Positions 1 to 8,074 of a stretch of DNA of 64,000 nucleotides are shown here, piece by piece. Under the pieces are notes generated by a model. The model searched no databases. It saw nothing but the letters and a program-made list of their open reading frames with translations, and was not told the DNA's origin. Position 1 is the stretch's first letter; each line of letters starts with the position of its first letter. The DNA lies in contig CAVPNJ010000002.1 of NCBI GenBank assembly GCA_963706785.1, positions 372,001-436,000 on the forward strand, given 5' to 3'. The position numbers were made by a program, and so were the translations under genes. This stretch comes from Pollutimonas sp963706785. GTDB taxonomy: Bacteria; Pseudomonadota; Gammaproteobacteria; Burkholderiales; Burkholderiaceae_B.

Positions 1-1472
1 TGCGCGGTCGTACTTTGTACGTGATACCTTTTTCGATGGGACCGCTTGGCTCACCGATTGCTCATATCGGTGTAGAGCTCTCCGATTCACCCTATGTTGT
101 GGTCAATATGCGGCTCATGACGCGCATGGGTCGAAAGGTGTACGACGTATTAGGACGGGATGGCGAATTTGTTCCCTGTGTGCATTCCGTAGGTAAGCCG
201 CTCGCGGCGGGCGAGGCTGATGTCGCCTGGCCATGCAACGACAGCAAGTACATTGTGCATTATCCGGAATCGCGCGAAATATGGTCATTCGGTTCGGGCT
301 ATGGGGGCAACGCGTTGCTGGGCAAGAAGTGTTTTGCCCTACGTATCGCCTCTACCATGGGCTTCGATCAAGATTGGTTGGCGGAACATATGTTGATTCT
401 TGGCGTCACCACGCCGCAAGGCAAAAAGCTGCACTTCGCGGCGGCGTTTCCTTCGGCTTGCGGAAAAACCAATTTTTCCATGATGATTCCCCCGGCATCC
501 CTTCCGGGCTGGAAGATTACAACCATTGGTGACGACATCGCCTGGATCAAGCCCGGCGCAGATGGTCGCCTGTATGCCATCAACCCGGAAGCCGGTTACT
601 TCGGCGTAGCGCCCGGCACCAACGAAAAGACCAACTTCAACTGCATGGCTTCATTGCGCGAGAACGTAATATTCACCAACGTCGCGCTCACAGACGAGGG
701 CGACGTCTGGTGGGAAGGAATGAGTCAGGAACCTGAACATTGTATTGATTGGCAAGGCAAGGACTGGACGCCTGGCTGTGGTCGCAAAGCGGCGCATCCC
801 AATGCGCGATTTACTGTGGCTGCTGTACAAAATCCTGTCATCGATCCCGAATGGGACAATCCAGAGGGTGTAGCAATCGATGCTTTCATTTTTGGCGGTC
901 GACGTTCCAGCACCGTTCCGTTGGTAACGGAAGCTCGTAGCTGGCTTGACGGCGTATATATGGCCGCAACTATGGGATCGGAAACCACTGCAGCGGCCGC
1001 CGGAGAACAGGGTGTCGTGCGTCGCGATCCGTTCGCCATGTTGCCATTCTGCGGCTACAACATGAGCTCTTATTTCGCTCATTGGCTGGATCTGGGCAGC
1101 AAGCTGCAGGCTGCAGGAGCAAGGTTACCCTCTGTCTACTGCGTCAACTGGTTCCAGACCGACGCCGAGGGGCAGTTTATCTGGCCCGGATTCGGTGAAA
1201 ATATGCGGGTGCTTAAATGGATGGTCGAGCGCATCGAGGGCGAAGCACAAGGCGAAGACAACCTATTCGGAGTTACGCCGCGCTACGAGGACCTTACATG
1301 GGACGGCCTTGACTTCGACGCCGAAAAGTACCGCAGCATCACCGGGATCGATCAAGCTGCATGGCGTACAGAACTTGCTTTGCACGCCGAGCTCTTCGAA
1401 AAGCTCAAACAGCGGCTTCCGTCGGAATTGTCTGCCTTACATGCGCGTTTGCAAAATCGCTTGGACGGTTAA
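1..1472 (+). CDS. pckG: Phosphoenolpyruvate carboxykinase (GTP), 5'-truncated by window edge
   Basis: GTP-dependent PEP carboxykinase, a cytosolic enzyme that converts oxaloacetate and GTP to PEP, CO2 and GDP at the start of gluconeogenesis. The frame is open from the first bases, and the first visible residues (GRTLYVIPFSMGP) are an internal conserved block. The true start and roughly the first 120 residues therefore lie upstream; the family is about 600 residues and about 490 are visible. Further signatures are the kinase P-loop FPSACGKTNFSMM (about residue 145 of the visible part), the metal/nucleotide block IGDDIAWIK (about 172) and FGGRR (about 294), which is typical of the GTP class rather than the ATP class. 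It ends with TAA and is followed by about 200 bases before the next gene. Confidence 0.96.
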   Translation, partial: RGRTLYVIPFSMGPLGSPIAHIGVELSDSPYVVVNMRLMTRMGRKVYDVLGRDGEFVPCVHSVGKPLAAGEADVAWPCNDSKYIVHYPESREIWSFGSGYGGNALLGKKCFALRIASTMGFDQDWLAEHMLILGVTTPQGKKLHFAAAFPSACGKTNFSMMIPPASLPGWKITTIGDDIAWIKPGADGRLYAINPEAGYFGVAPGTNEKTNFNCMASLRENVIFTNVALTDEGDVWWEGMSQEPEHCIDWQGKDWTPGCGRKAAHPNARFTVAAVQNPVIDPEWDNPEGVAIDAFIFGGRRSSTVPLVTEARSWLDGVYMAATMGSETTAAAAGEQGVVRRDPFAMLPFCGYNMSSYFAHWLDLGSKLQAAGARLPSVYCVNWFQTDAEGQFIWPGFGENMRVLKWMVERIEGEAQGEDNLFGVTPRYEDLTWDGLDFDAEKYRSITGIDQAAWRTELALHAELFEKLKQRLPSELSALHARLQNRLDG

Positions 1473-1593
1473 GGTTTTAGGGCGGGGCACGATTCTTGCC
1501 TTTATTAGAGCTGATGAATTGGAGCCCCTAATTAGCATATACCCCTACTTTCGCGAAACTTTCATCAAAACAGGGTATCTTGAGGGTCAGCCT

Positions 1594-1613
1594 GGGTTTT
1601 AAACCCTTTCTTT
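1594..1613 (+). terminator. Possible weak terminator after pckG
   Basis: The 6-base arms GGGTTT and AAACCC flank a single T. In a folded RNA this gives about a 5-bp stem with a 3-base loop, followed directly by TTTCTTT. The stem is short, so this is only a plausible intrinsic terminator. Confidence 0.3.
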
Positions 1614-1672
1614 AATCAGGGATGACCCAGTTCGAAATCGTTTTCTACGATAGTTTTGATTGTGAGGCTAGT

Positions 1673-1840
1673 ATGCTAGTTAAACCACGTACGCCAACAC
1701 CGTTCCGACCTTTGCAGTCGGATACTCAACAGCTCATCAACGAAGAGCGCGCAAGACTGGCGTCTGCCAAAAACATTATCAGCATGAGCGGGGTCGGCAA
1801 CGAACGCTACGGCAAGAAGCACGTCAAATCCCCAAGCTGA
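1673..1840 (+). CDS. Small conserved-looking protein of unknown function (55 aa)
   Basis: I do not recognise this protein. The frame extends upstream to 1622, but the ATG at 1673 is preceded by a good ribosome binding site (GAGG, 6-7 bases upstream), so that start is chosen. The product is basic and polar: it begins MLVKPRTPTPFRPL, has a central stretch rich in Glu, Arg and Ala (probably helical), and ends with a Gly/Lys-rich tail. It has no signal peptide, membrane segment or cysteine. It stands alone between pckG and trhO on the same strand and could be co-transcribed with trhO, whose start lies about 60 bases downstream. The coding call rests on the ribosome binding site and a plausible composition only. 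Confidence 0.5.
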   Translation: MLVKPRTPTPFRPLQSDTQQLINEERARLASAKNIISMSGVGNERYGKKHVKSPS

Positions 1841-1903
1841 CAGGGTTAGTCTGATAAGCGTTAAAATGCGACATTCCGATTTCTAGAATGTTCTTTGACG
1901 ATT

Positions 1904-2923
1904 ATGGCGAATTTCTTGGTTGCAGCGTTGTATAAGTTTGTTCACCTGCCTGACTTTCCTGACTTGCAGGCACCTTTACTGGCGTGTTGCGAAGTCAATC
2001 AGGTGAAAGGAACGCTGCTTTTAGCCGAAGAGGGTATCAACGGCACTATCGCCGGACCCTCTCGCGGCATCGAAGCCGTGCTGACGTACTTGCGCAGCGA
2101 CCCGCGATTGGCCAACCTTGTCCACAAGGAATCCTGGTCAGAGAAAATGCCGTTCTACCGCATGAAAGTAAAACTCAAGCGGGAAATCGTTACCATGGGC
2201 GTGCCCAACGTGCAGGCTGAAACGATGGCGGGCACTTACGTCAAGCCCGAAGACTGGAACGCACTGATCGACGATCCCGACGTTGTAGTGGTCGACACCA
2301 GAAACGATTACGAAGTCTCGATCGGGACTTTCAACCGTGCCGTCAACCCGCGCACCACAAGCTTCACCGAATTTCCACAGTGGGTGAAAGAACAGTCCGC
2401 CGAAGGTGGGCTTCTGCATAACAAGCCGCGTTTGGCGATGTTTTGCACCGGCGGAATACGCTGCGAGAAGTCAACCGCTTACATGCGTACACTAGGCTTC
2501 GACGAGGTCTATCATCTGGAAGGCGGCATCCTGAAGTATCTGGAAACTGTAGCGCAGGAAGACAGTCGCTGGGATGGCGAGTGCTTTGTCTTCGACGAGC
2601 GGGTATCGGTGAAGCACGGGTTGGAACCTGGGCATTACGAATTCTGCCGCGCCTGCCGTTTGCCATTAAGCGTTGATGACAAATTATCCAATCATTTCAT
2701 CGAAGGCGTCAGTTGCCCCCATTGCCACGACACGCACAGCGAAGACCAAAAGGCCCGTTTCGCCGAGCGGCAGAAACAGGTGGAATTGGCTAAGCAGCGC
2801 GCCGAACGACACATTGGTGTGCGCGTGGAATTGAAGAAAGCGGCTAAGGAAAAGGCTGAAGCCGAAGCCGAATCGCTTCGACAACAACAACTGAAAATCA
2901 AAGGCGCCGCTAGAAGCGTGTAG
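1904..2923 (+). CDS. trhO: tRNA uridine(34) hydroxylase, rhodanese family (TrhO/YceA)
   Basis: TrhO (YceA) performs oxygen-dependent hydroxylation of tRNA uridine 34 on the way to 5-methoxyuridine or 5-carboxymethoxyuridine. The N-terminal acylphosphatase-like domain (about residues 1-95, with LLLAEEGINGTIAG) is followed by a rhodanese domain with VVDTRNDYEVSIGTF and the active-site loop FCTGGIRCEKS, whose first Cys is the catalytic position. A Cys-rich segment follows (CRACRLPLS, then CPHC), and the C-terminus is a charged, probably coiled helix. The ATG at 1904 fits the family's MxNFLVAALYKF start; an upstream TTG at 1895 is less likely. At 339 residues the length is normal. Confidence 0.93.
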   Translation: MANFLVAALYKFVHLPDFPDLQAPLLACCEVNQVKGTLLLAEEGINGTIAGPSRGIEAVLTYLRSDPRLANLVHKESWSEKMPFYRMKVKLKREIVTMGVPNVQAETMAGTYVKPEDWNALIDDPDVVVVDTRNDYEVSIGTFNRAVNPRTTSFTEFPQWVKEQSAEGGLLHNKPRLAMFCTGGIRCEKSTAYMRTLGFDEVYHLEGGILKYLETVAQEDSRWDGECFVFDERVSVKHGLEPGHYEFCRACRLPLSVDDKLSNHFIEGVSCPHCHDTHSEDQKARFAERQKQVELAKQRAERHIGVRVELKKAAKEKAEAEAESLRQQQLKIKGAARSV

Positions 2924-2957
2924 TTCGGCGTGCGGCGCCGGCTGCCAGGTGGTTGTG

Positions 2958-3644
2958 ATGATGGCTCAAACGTATCCCGTACTATATTCCTTTCGCCGTT
3001 GCCCATATGCCATGCGCGCCCGATCGGCGATTGCCGTCAGCGGCCAGGTGTGCGAGCTTCGCGAGGTCGTATTGCGTAACAAACCCCAGGCCCTGATTGA
3101 TGCATCGCCGAAGGCTTCGGTTCCTGTGCTGGTCGATATGGCGGGCCGGGTGATCGACGAAAGCCTCGATATCATGTTGTGGGCGCTGGAACAGAATGAT
3201 CCGCTGGCGTGGCTGAGTCCCGACCAAGGCGATTTAGCGGGCATGTTGAACTTAATTGGCCAGTGTGATGGCGACTTCAAGTTTCACCTTGATCGCTATA
3301 AGTATCCTCAGCGCTATGACGGCGCGGATCCGGAGCAGCATCGCGCCGAGGCGGGGCGTTGGCTAGAGCGCTTGGAGCACCGTCTATCTACGCATCGTTT
3401 TTTGTTTGGCGCAGACTTGGGGCTGGCTGATGCGGCAATTGCACCGTTCGTCCGTCAGTTTGCCCATACAGATCTGGGTTGGTTTGAACGTCAGCCTTGG
3501 CCGCATTTACAGAGGTGGTTGTTGCAATGGTGTGGTTTGGATTTATTCCATCGAATTATGGAAAAATATCCGCCATGGGAGCCGGGGGCCACTATGGTAG
3601 TGTTTCCCGGCTCGGCATCCAGTCAGCCTGGAATATCGCAATAA
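2958..3644 (+). CDS. Glutathione S-transferase family protein
   Basis: Cytosolic glutathione S-transferase fold. The N-terminal thioredoxin-like domain has the motif FRRCPYAMRARSAI, whose Cys is in the position used by omega and beta type GSTs, and SPKASVPVLVD, which holds the cis-Pro that contacts glutathione. The C-terminal all-helical domain includes GADLGLADAAIAPFVRQFAH, the conserved folding motif with its Asp. Two adjacent ATGs (2958, 2961) are both possible starts; an upstream GTG at 2949 is less likely. The substrate cannot be told from sequence. It starts 34 bases after trhO and is probably co-transcribed with it. It converges on fabI. Confidence 0.88.
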   Translation: MMAQTYPVLYSFRRCPYAMRARSAIAVSGQVCELREVVLRNKPQALIDASPKASVPVLVDMAGRVIDESLDIMLWALEQNDPLAWLSPDQGDLAGMLNLIGQCDGDFKFHLDRYKYPQRYDGADPEQHRAEAGRWLERLEHRLSTHRFLFGADLGLADAAIAPFVRQFAHTDLGWFERQPWPHLQRWLLQWCGLDLFHRIMEKYPPWEPGATMVVFPGSASSQPGISQ

Positions 3645-3696
3645 ACCAAGGGCTCGCTGCGTTGCAACACATGCGAACCTTAGCTTGCTAAGCTGC

Positions 3697-4479
3697 TTAT
3701 TCCATGCCTGGGATAACAGTGGAAAACCCGCCGTCAACGTGCGTAATTTCACCGGTAATGCCGGCAGCCAGATCGGACAACATAAATGCAGCCACGTTGC
3801 CGACGTCTTCAATGGTGACATTGCGGCGTAACGGTGCATGGGCTTCAACATATTTAAAAATCGATGAGAAGTCTTTGATACCGCTGGCCGCCAGGGTTTT
3901 AATCGGCCCAGCAGAAATGGCGTTGGCGCGTATGCCCTGTGGACCGAGAGCCGACGCTAGATAACGTACGCTGGCTTCTAGTGACGCTTTGGCCAGGCCC
4001 ATGGTGTTGTAGTGCGGTACTACTTTTTCTGCGCCCAGATAGGTGAGCGTCAGCACCGAGCTTTTGCGGCCTTTCAACATTGGCAGTGCTGCCTTGGCGA
4101 GTGCAGGAAAGCTGTAGACCGAAATGTCGTGCGCGATACGAAAGGCTTCGCGTGAAATACCTTCAAGTAGGTCTCCGTTCAGAGTTTCGCGTGGCGCAAA
4201 CCCGATGGAATGAACCAGACCGTCAAGGCCGTCCCAGCGTGTTTGGAGCTGGGTGAAGGTGTTCTCGATTTGCTCGTCGTCTGCGACGTCGCACGGAATG
4301 ACAATATCGCTGCCTAGTTCGGCCGCGAATTCGGTGACACGATCTTTGAAGCGGTCGCCGACGTAGGTAAAGGCAAGTTCCGCCCCTTGCTGCTTACAGG
4401 CATGGGCAATGCCGTATGCAATAGACCGATTCGATATGACGCCTGTGATCAAGATGCGTTTACCGTTTAGGAAACCCAT
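3697..4479 (-). CDS. fabI: Enoyl-[acyl-carrier-protein] reductase (NADH)
   Basis: FabI carries out the last step of each fatty-acid elongation cycle, reducing trans-2-enoyl-ACP. It is an atypical short-chain dehydrogenase: the N-terminal nucleotide site reads ITGVISNRSIAYGIA, and the active site is Y-x6-K within HYNTMGLAKASLE, with the family's second tyrosine ten residues upstream in LTYLGAEK. The motif SAGPIKTLAASGI near the C-terminus forms the substrate-binding loop. The length (260 residues) is standard and there is an AAGGA ribosome binding site. It is the last gene of a minus-strand run gloB-mltD-fabI, 29 bases after mltD. As a core enzyme it is the usual target of triclosan-type inhibitors. 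Confidence 0.97.
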   Translation of the reverse strand: MGFLNGKRILITGVISNRSIAYGIAHACKQQGAELAFTYVGDRFKDRVTEFAAELGSDIVIPCDVADDEQIENTFTQLQTRWDGLDGLVHSIGFAPRETLNGDLLEGISREAFRIAHDISVYSFPALAKAALPMLKGRKSSVLTLTYLGAEKVVPHYNTMGLAKASLEASVRYLASALGPQGIRANAISAGPIKTLAASGIKDFSSIFKYVEAHAPLRRNVTIEDVGNVAAFMLSDLAAGITGEITHVDGGFSTVIPGME

Positions 4480-4508
4480 GTGAAAAATCCTTTTGTTTAT
4501 ATATGAAG

Positions 4509-5897
4509 TTAGCCGCGTATGGTCGTTCCGGGAACACGCAGCCGGTCACCCTTGCTTAGCTTGCTGTCCTTCAGATTGTTCAGCTTGCGCAATTCGTTAA
4601 CTGAGGTGTTGTACTGCTTCGCCAACGAGAACAGCGTGTCGCCGCCCTTGACGGTATGAGTTCGCACATTGGCCTTGCGGCGCATGACGACAACATCTTT
4701 ATTGCGACGCGAGGAGGTCGAGCGGGGCGTGTCGTCGGTCTGGCTGTCGGAATCTTGAAGCGAAGCCAGCTGAATGCCGCCTTGCATGCCTTCGGCTGGC
4801 ACTAGCAGTGTTTGCGCCACTGCTTTGGTCGCTTTGCTTCCCAGGCCATTAATGGCGCGAAGCTGGGCGACGCTGATGCCGTATTGCTTGGCAATGGACA
4901 CGTATGACTCGCCAGGCTTGCTTTTGTAAGTTTGCCACGCGCTTAGCCGGCCTTTGTAGGCTTCCAGATTGGCATTGAATATGTCGACGCGATTCAAAGG
5001 CAGCAGTAATGCGGGCTGATGCTCGGCAAGGATAATAGGGCGGTTGAACGACGCGTTAAGCGATTTGAATTCGTCCAGTGGCATTTCGGCAAGCCTTGCC
5101 GCGACCTCGATATCGATGTCATCGGTCTTTTCGATCTTGGTGAAATATGGGGTATTACTGACTTCCGGCAGAGTAATGCCATACTTTTTAGGGTTAGCGA
5201 TAATGTTTTTTATCGCCTGCAGCTTAGGCACGTAGTTACGTGTTTCTTCCGGCATTTTGATCGACGCGTAGTCGGCAGGAATGCCAGCGCCGGCATTTTT
5301 CTCCATTGCCCGCTTGACCGACCCTTCGCCCCAGTTGTACGACGCCAAGGCCAGGTACCAGTCACCCTGGAAATCGTACAGATAGGCCAGGTAGTCGAGT
5401 GCGGCATGCGTAGACGCGACCGGGTCTCGGCGCTGATCGCGCCATACGTCTTGTTGAAGGTTGTAATGTAGACCGGTACTCGGGATAAATTGCCACAGTC
5501 CCGAGGCCTTGGCGCGGGAATAAGCCGTAGGGTTATAGGCGCTTTCTACGAAGGGAAGCAGGGCGAGTTCCGTCGGCAGCCCGCGGCGGTCGAGTTCGTC
5601 GACGATGTAATACAGGTATTTTCCAGCGCGGTTGCTCATCAGCAGGACGGACTCGGGATGCGACGCGTAGTAGTCAGTCCAGCGCGCGGTTAGTTCGCTA
5701 TCCAGGTTCGGTATGGAAAATCCGCGCCTGATACGATCCCACATATCACGCGGGGGATGTGTAAGGTCGATAGTTCGCGACGTTTCGGCAGCGCTATAGG
5801 TCTTCTTTGCGGGGGCGTAAGGATTTTGCTGTGTGTTGGTGGCACAGCCCGCTAATACTGCTACGATCAGCAGAATGAATAGTCGTAGGCAGTTCAT
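4509..5897 (-). CDS. mltD: Membrane-bound lytic murein transglycosylase D (lipoprotein)
   Basis: Periplasm-facing lipoprotein that cleaves the glycan strands of peptidoglycan. The start at 5897 gives a lipoprotein signal MNCLRLFILLIVAVLAGC with lipobox LAGC; longer readings lack a sensible signal. The SLT (lysozyme-like) domain at about residues 90-220 holds the catalytic Glu in FVESAYNP, followed by SRAKASGLWQFIPSTG and ALASYNWGEG. Two LysM peptidoglycan-binding repeats follow near the C-terminus (SKPGESYVSIAKQYGIS and VKGGDTLFSLAKQYNTS). It lies 7 bases downstream of gloB, as in E. coli where mltD and gloB are also adjacent. At 462 residues it is normal for the family. Confidence 0.95.
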   Translation of the reverse strand: MNCLRLFILLIVAVLAGCATNTQQNPYAPAKKTYSAAETSRTIDLTHPPRDMWDRIRRGFSIPNLDSELTARWTDYYASHPESVLLMSNRAGKYLYYIVDELDRRGLPTELALLPFVESAYNPTAYSRAKASGLWQFIPSTGLHYNLQQDVWRDQRRDPVASTHAALDYLAYLYDFQGDWYLALASYNWGEGSVKRAMEKNAGAGIPADYASIKMPEETRNYVPKLQAIKNIIANPKKYGITLPEVSNTPYFTKIEKTDDIDIEVAARLAEMPLDEFKSLNASFNRPIILAEHQPALLLPLNRVDIFNANLEAYKGRLSAWQTYKSKPGESYVSIAKQYGISVAQLRAINGLGSKATKAVAQTLLVPAEGMQGGIQLASLQDSDSQTDDTPRSTSSRRNKDVVVMRRKANVRTHTVKGGDTLFSLAKQYNTSVNELRKLNNLKDSKLSKGDRLRVPGTTIRG

Positions 5898-5904
5898 CGG
5901 GAAT

Positions 5905-6693
5905 TCATTTAAAGTTATTCTTCCATTCGCGCAAGCTGGCAAAAACGGCCACAGCTGAATCCAGCGGCTTACCCGCATAGCGGGAGGCAGCATTCAAGAC
6001 GGCAGCTTCCGAAGTTCGAAAAAACGGGTTTGTCTTGTGCTCGGCACCTATGGTGGATGGCAAAGAAGGCGCGCCTTCTGAACGAAGTTGCGAAACCGTT
6101 TCCCACCGTTGCTGCAAAGCAAGGTTGTCGGGCTCTACTTCAAGCGCCCAACGCAAATTCGCTAGAGTGTACTCGTGCCCACAACACACGAGTGTATCGA
6201 GCGGTAAAGCGCCTAGTTTACCTAGAGAATTGACCATTTGGGCAGGCGTGCCTTCAAATAAACGACCGCAACCCGCTGCAAACAAGGTGTCGCCGCAAAA
6301 AAGCAAGGGTTTACCCGAGCGGCTTGGACCATAATAGGCAATATGACCCGCAGTATGGCCGGGGATGTCGAGCACTGTAAGGGTCAAGTCCAGACTGGGC
6401 AATTGTACCGTATCGCCCTGGGCAAGACGGTGGTCGCAAGCTGGGAGCTTCTCGGTGGCGGGGCCGTAGACGGAGGCCCCTGTTCGCTGTTGTAATGCCG
6501 GCACACCTGCAACATGGTCGGCGTGATGGTGGGTCAGTAAAATGGCATCCAGCAGCAGGTTATGGCGATCCAGCGCTGCTTCTACCGGCGCTGACTGCCC
6601 AGGATCGACGACAATGGCATGGCCGTTCTTGTGCATCATCCATATATAGTTATCGGAAAGTGCAGGAATTGGAATAAGTTCAATGTTTACCAT
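5905..6693 (-). CDS. gloB: Hydroxyacylglutathione hydrolase (glyoxalase II)
   Basis: Glyoxalase II hydrolyses S-D-lactoylglutathione to D-lactate and glutathione, completing methylglyoxal detoxification. It is a metallo-beta-lactamase fold enzyme with the binuclear metal motif THHHADHVAG, a third His in IPGHTAGHIAY, the bridging Asp in FCGDTLF, and a late His in CCGHEYT. The ATG at 6693 (MVNIELIPIPALSDNYIW) matches the family N-terminus; an open frame extends further upstream but lies inside the divergent methyltransferase. Only 18 bases separate this start codon from that of the divergent gene, so the two promoters must lie within each other's coding sequence. Confidence 0.96.
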   Translation of the reverse strand: MVNIELIPIPALSDNYIWMMHKNGHAIVVDPGQSAPVEAALDRHNLLLDAILLTHHHADHVAGVPALQQRTGASVYGPATEKLPACDHRLAQGDTVQLPSLDLTLTVLDIPGHTAGHIAYYGPSRSGKPLLFCGDTLFAAGCGRLFEGTPAQMVNSLGKLGALPLDTLVCCGHEYTLANLRWALEVEPDNLALQQRWETVSQLRSEGAPSLPSTIGAEHKTNPFFRTSEAAVLNAASRYAGKPLDSAVAVFASLREWKNNFK

Positions 6694-6711
6694 AAAGCCA
6701 AGGGAGTTGAT

Positions 6712-7470
6712 GTGCAGGCGGAACAACCACTGATTGTAGAGCTTGCCCAATGGCTGGCGACTGCGCCGGGCCAGTATGTTCAAGCGTGGGAACAGACACA
6801 AATAGATGGCATGGTTACCAATGTCTTCGGTTATCATGCCATACAAATTGGGCTGCCGCATTGGGATTTATTGCAAGCAAATCGCATACCATTCAAGGGG
6901 CGCAGCTGCAGCGCGCTCGAGAACGCCGTCGGGCAATCCGCTGTGGTTATCAACGATCCGGAAAATTTGCCGTTCGATACACAAAGCATCGATCTTCTGG
7001 TGTTGCCCCACGTTCTTGAATGTTCTAATGCCCCGCACCAGATTTTGCGCGAAGTAGAACGTGTGCTGATGCCGGAGGGGCGCGTAGTGATATCCGGCTT
7101 CAATCCATGGAGTCTTTGGGGCGGACGCGAACGCATCCCGGGGCTCGATCCCCTGATGCCCGTGCCGGCCCACATGCAAGTGTCGCTCGCTCGCCTCAAA
7201 GACTGGTTCAAGCTATTGTCGCTAGAGCTGGATCGAGGACGATTCGGGTGCTATGCGCCTCCCTGTCTTAATAAGGTATGGCTCGATAGGTGGGCCTTTA
7301 TGGAGGCGGCAGGCGACCGTTGGTGGCCAGTATGCGGCGCCGTTTATGTGGTCTCTGCGGTCAAGCATGTGACGGCGCTGCGTTTGGTCGGACCGGCATG
7401 GAAAACGGCCAGTAAAAGGGTGCGCAGCCAGGCAGTGGTAACGGGGCGCCATTCCGGTCTGAAGACCTAA
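6712..7470 (+). CDS. SAM-dependent methyltransferase, YafS-like
   Basis: Class I SAM-dependent methyltransferase of unknown substrate. The GTG at 6712 is chosen because AAGGGAG sits at ideal spacing upstream; upstream codons lie in gloB. A degenerate SAM-binding region with NDPENLPFDTQSIDLLVLPHVLE (motif II-III area) and VLMPEGRVVISGFNPWSLWG (post-motif III) is clear, and FNPWSLWGGR is typical of the YafS group. The classical motif I is poorly conserved. The neighbourhood gloB / methyltransferase / rnhA / dnaQ is the same as gloB-yafS-rnhA-dnaQ in E. coli, which supports orthology to YafS, a protein with no established reaction. Confidence 0.85.
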   Translation: MQAEQPLIVELAQWLATAPGQYVQAWEQTQIDGMVTNVFGYHAIQIGLPHWDLLQANRIPFKGRSCSALENAVGQSAVVINDPENLPFDTQSIDLLVLPHVLECSNAPHQILREVERVLMPEGRVVISGFNPWSLWGGRERIPGLDPLMPVPAHMQVSLARLKDWFKLLSLELDRGRFGCYAPPCLNKVWLDRWAFMEAAGDRWWPVCGAVYVVSAVKHVTALRLVGPAWKTASKRVRSQAVVTGRHSGLKT

Positions 7471-7554
7471 GAGGGCACGCATATGCGGCGGAAACCTTGT
7501 CGTCGGCGGTTTTTTCTTTTTCTTTTCTAGCCTCTGCGTGTGCAGCACATTACA

Positions 7555-8025
7555 ATGAATAGCAGTCAAGTTGAAATTTGGACCGACGGTGCTTGCAAAG
7601 GTAACCCCGGCATGGGCGGATGGGGAGCTTTGTTGCGCCAGGGACGCCATGAAAAAGCCTTGTATGGCGGTGAACCGGACACGACCAATAACCGCATGGA
7701 ACTCAAGGCCGTCATCGAGGCTCTTAAAGCTCTCAAACGTCCTTGTGACGTGGTCGTGCATACCGATTCCCAGTATGTTCAGAAAGGCATGAGCGAATGG
7801 CTGGCCAACTGGAAGCGGCGCGGCTGGCGCACGGCCGACAAAAAACCGGTAAAAAATGCCGATTTATGGCAGGAGCTCGACCTCCTGGTGGCGGAGCACG
7901 TTTTGACATGGCGCTGGGTTCGTGGGCATGCCGGAGATCCGGGTAACGAACGTGCTGACGAACTTGCCAATATGGGCGTTGAGCACGCGCGTGCCGCGAT
8001 GACAAACAAAAGCATGCACCGATAA
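7555..8025 (+). CDS. rnhA: Ribonuclease HI
   Basis: RNase HI cleaves RNA in RNA-DNA hybrids (R-loops, primers). All four catalytic acids are visible in order: Asp in WTDGACKGNPG, Glu in NNRMELKAV, Asp in HTDSQYV and the last Asp in HAGDPGNERAD. The basic handle region (NWKRRGWRTADKKPVKN) is also present. The ATG at 7555 gives MNSSQVEIWTDG, matching the family start; a GTG at 7540 is possible but neither has an obvious Shine-Dalgarno. The length is 156 residues as in E. coli. It follows the YafS-like methyltransferase after 84 bases that contain a T-rich stretch. Confidence 0.97.
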   Translation: MNSSQVEIWTDGACKGNPGMGGWGALLRQGRHEKALYGGEPDTTNNRMELKAVIEALKALKRPCDVVVHTDSQYVQKGMSEWLANWKRRGWRTADKKPVKNADLWQELDLLVAEHVLTWRWVRGHAGDPGNERADELANMGVEHARAAMTNKSMHR

Positions 8026-8074
8026 ACATTCCAATGCTACAGTCACAAATTGTGTCCGAATCTATCTAGTCTTG

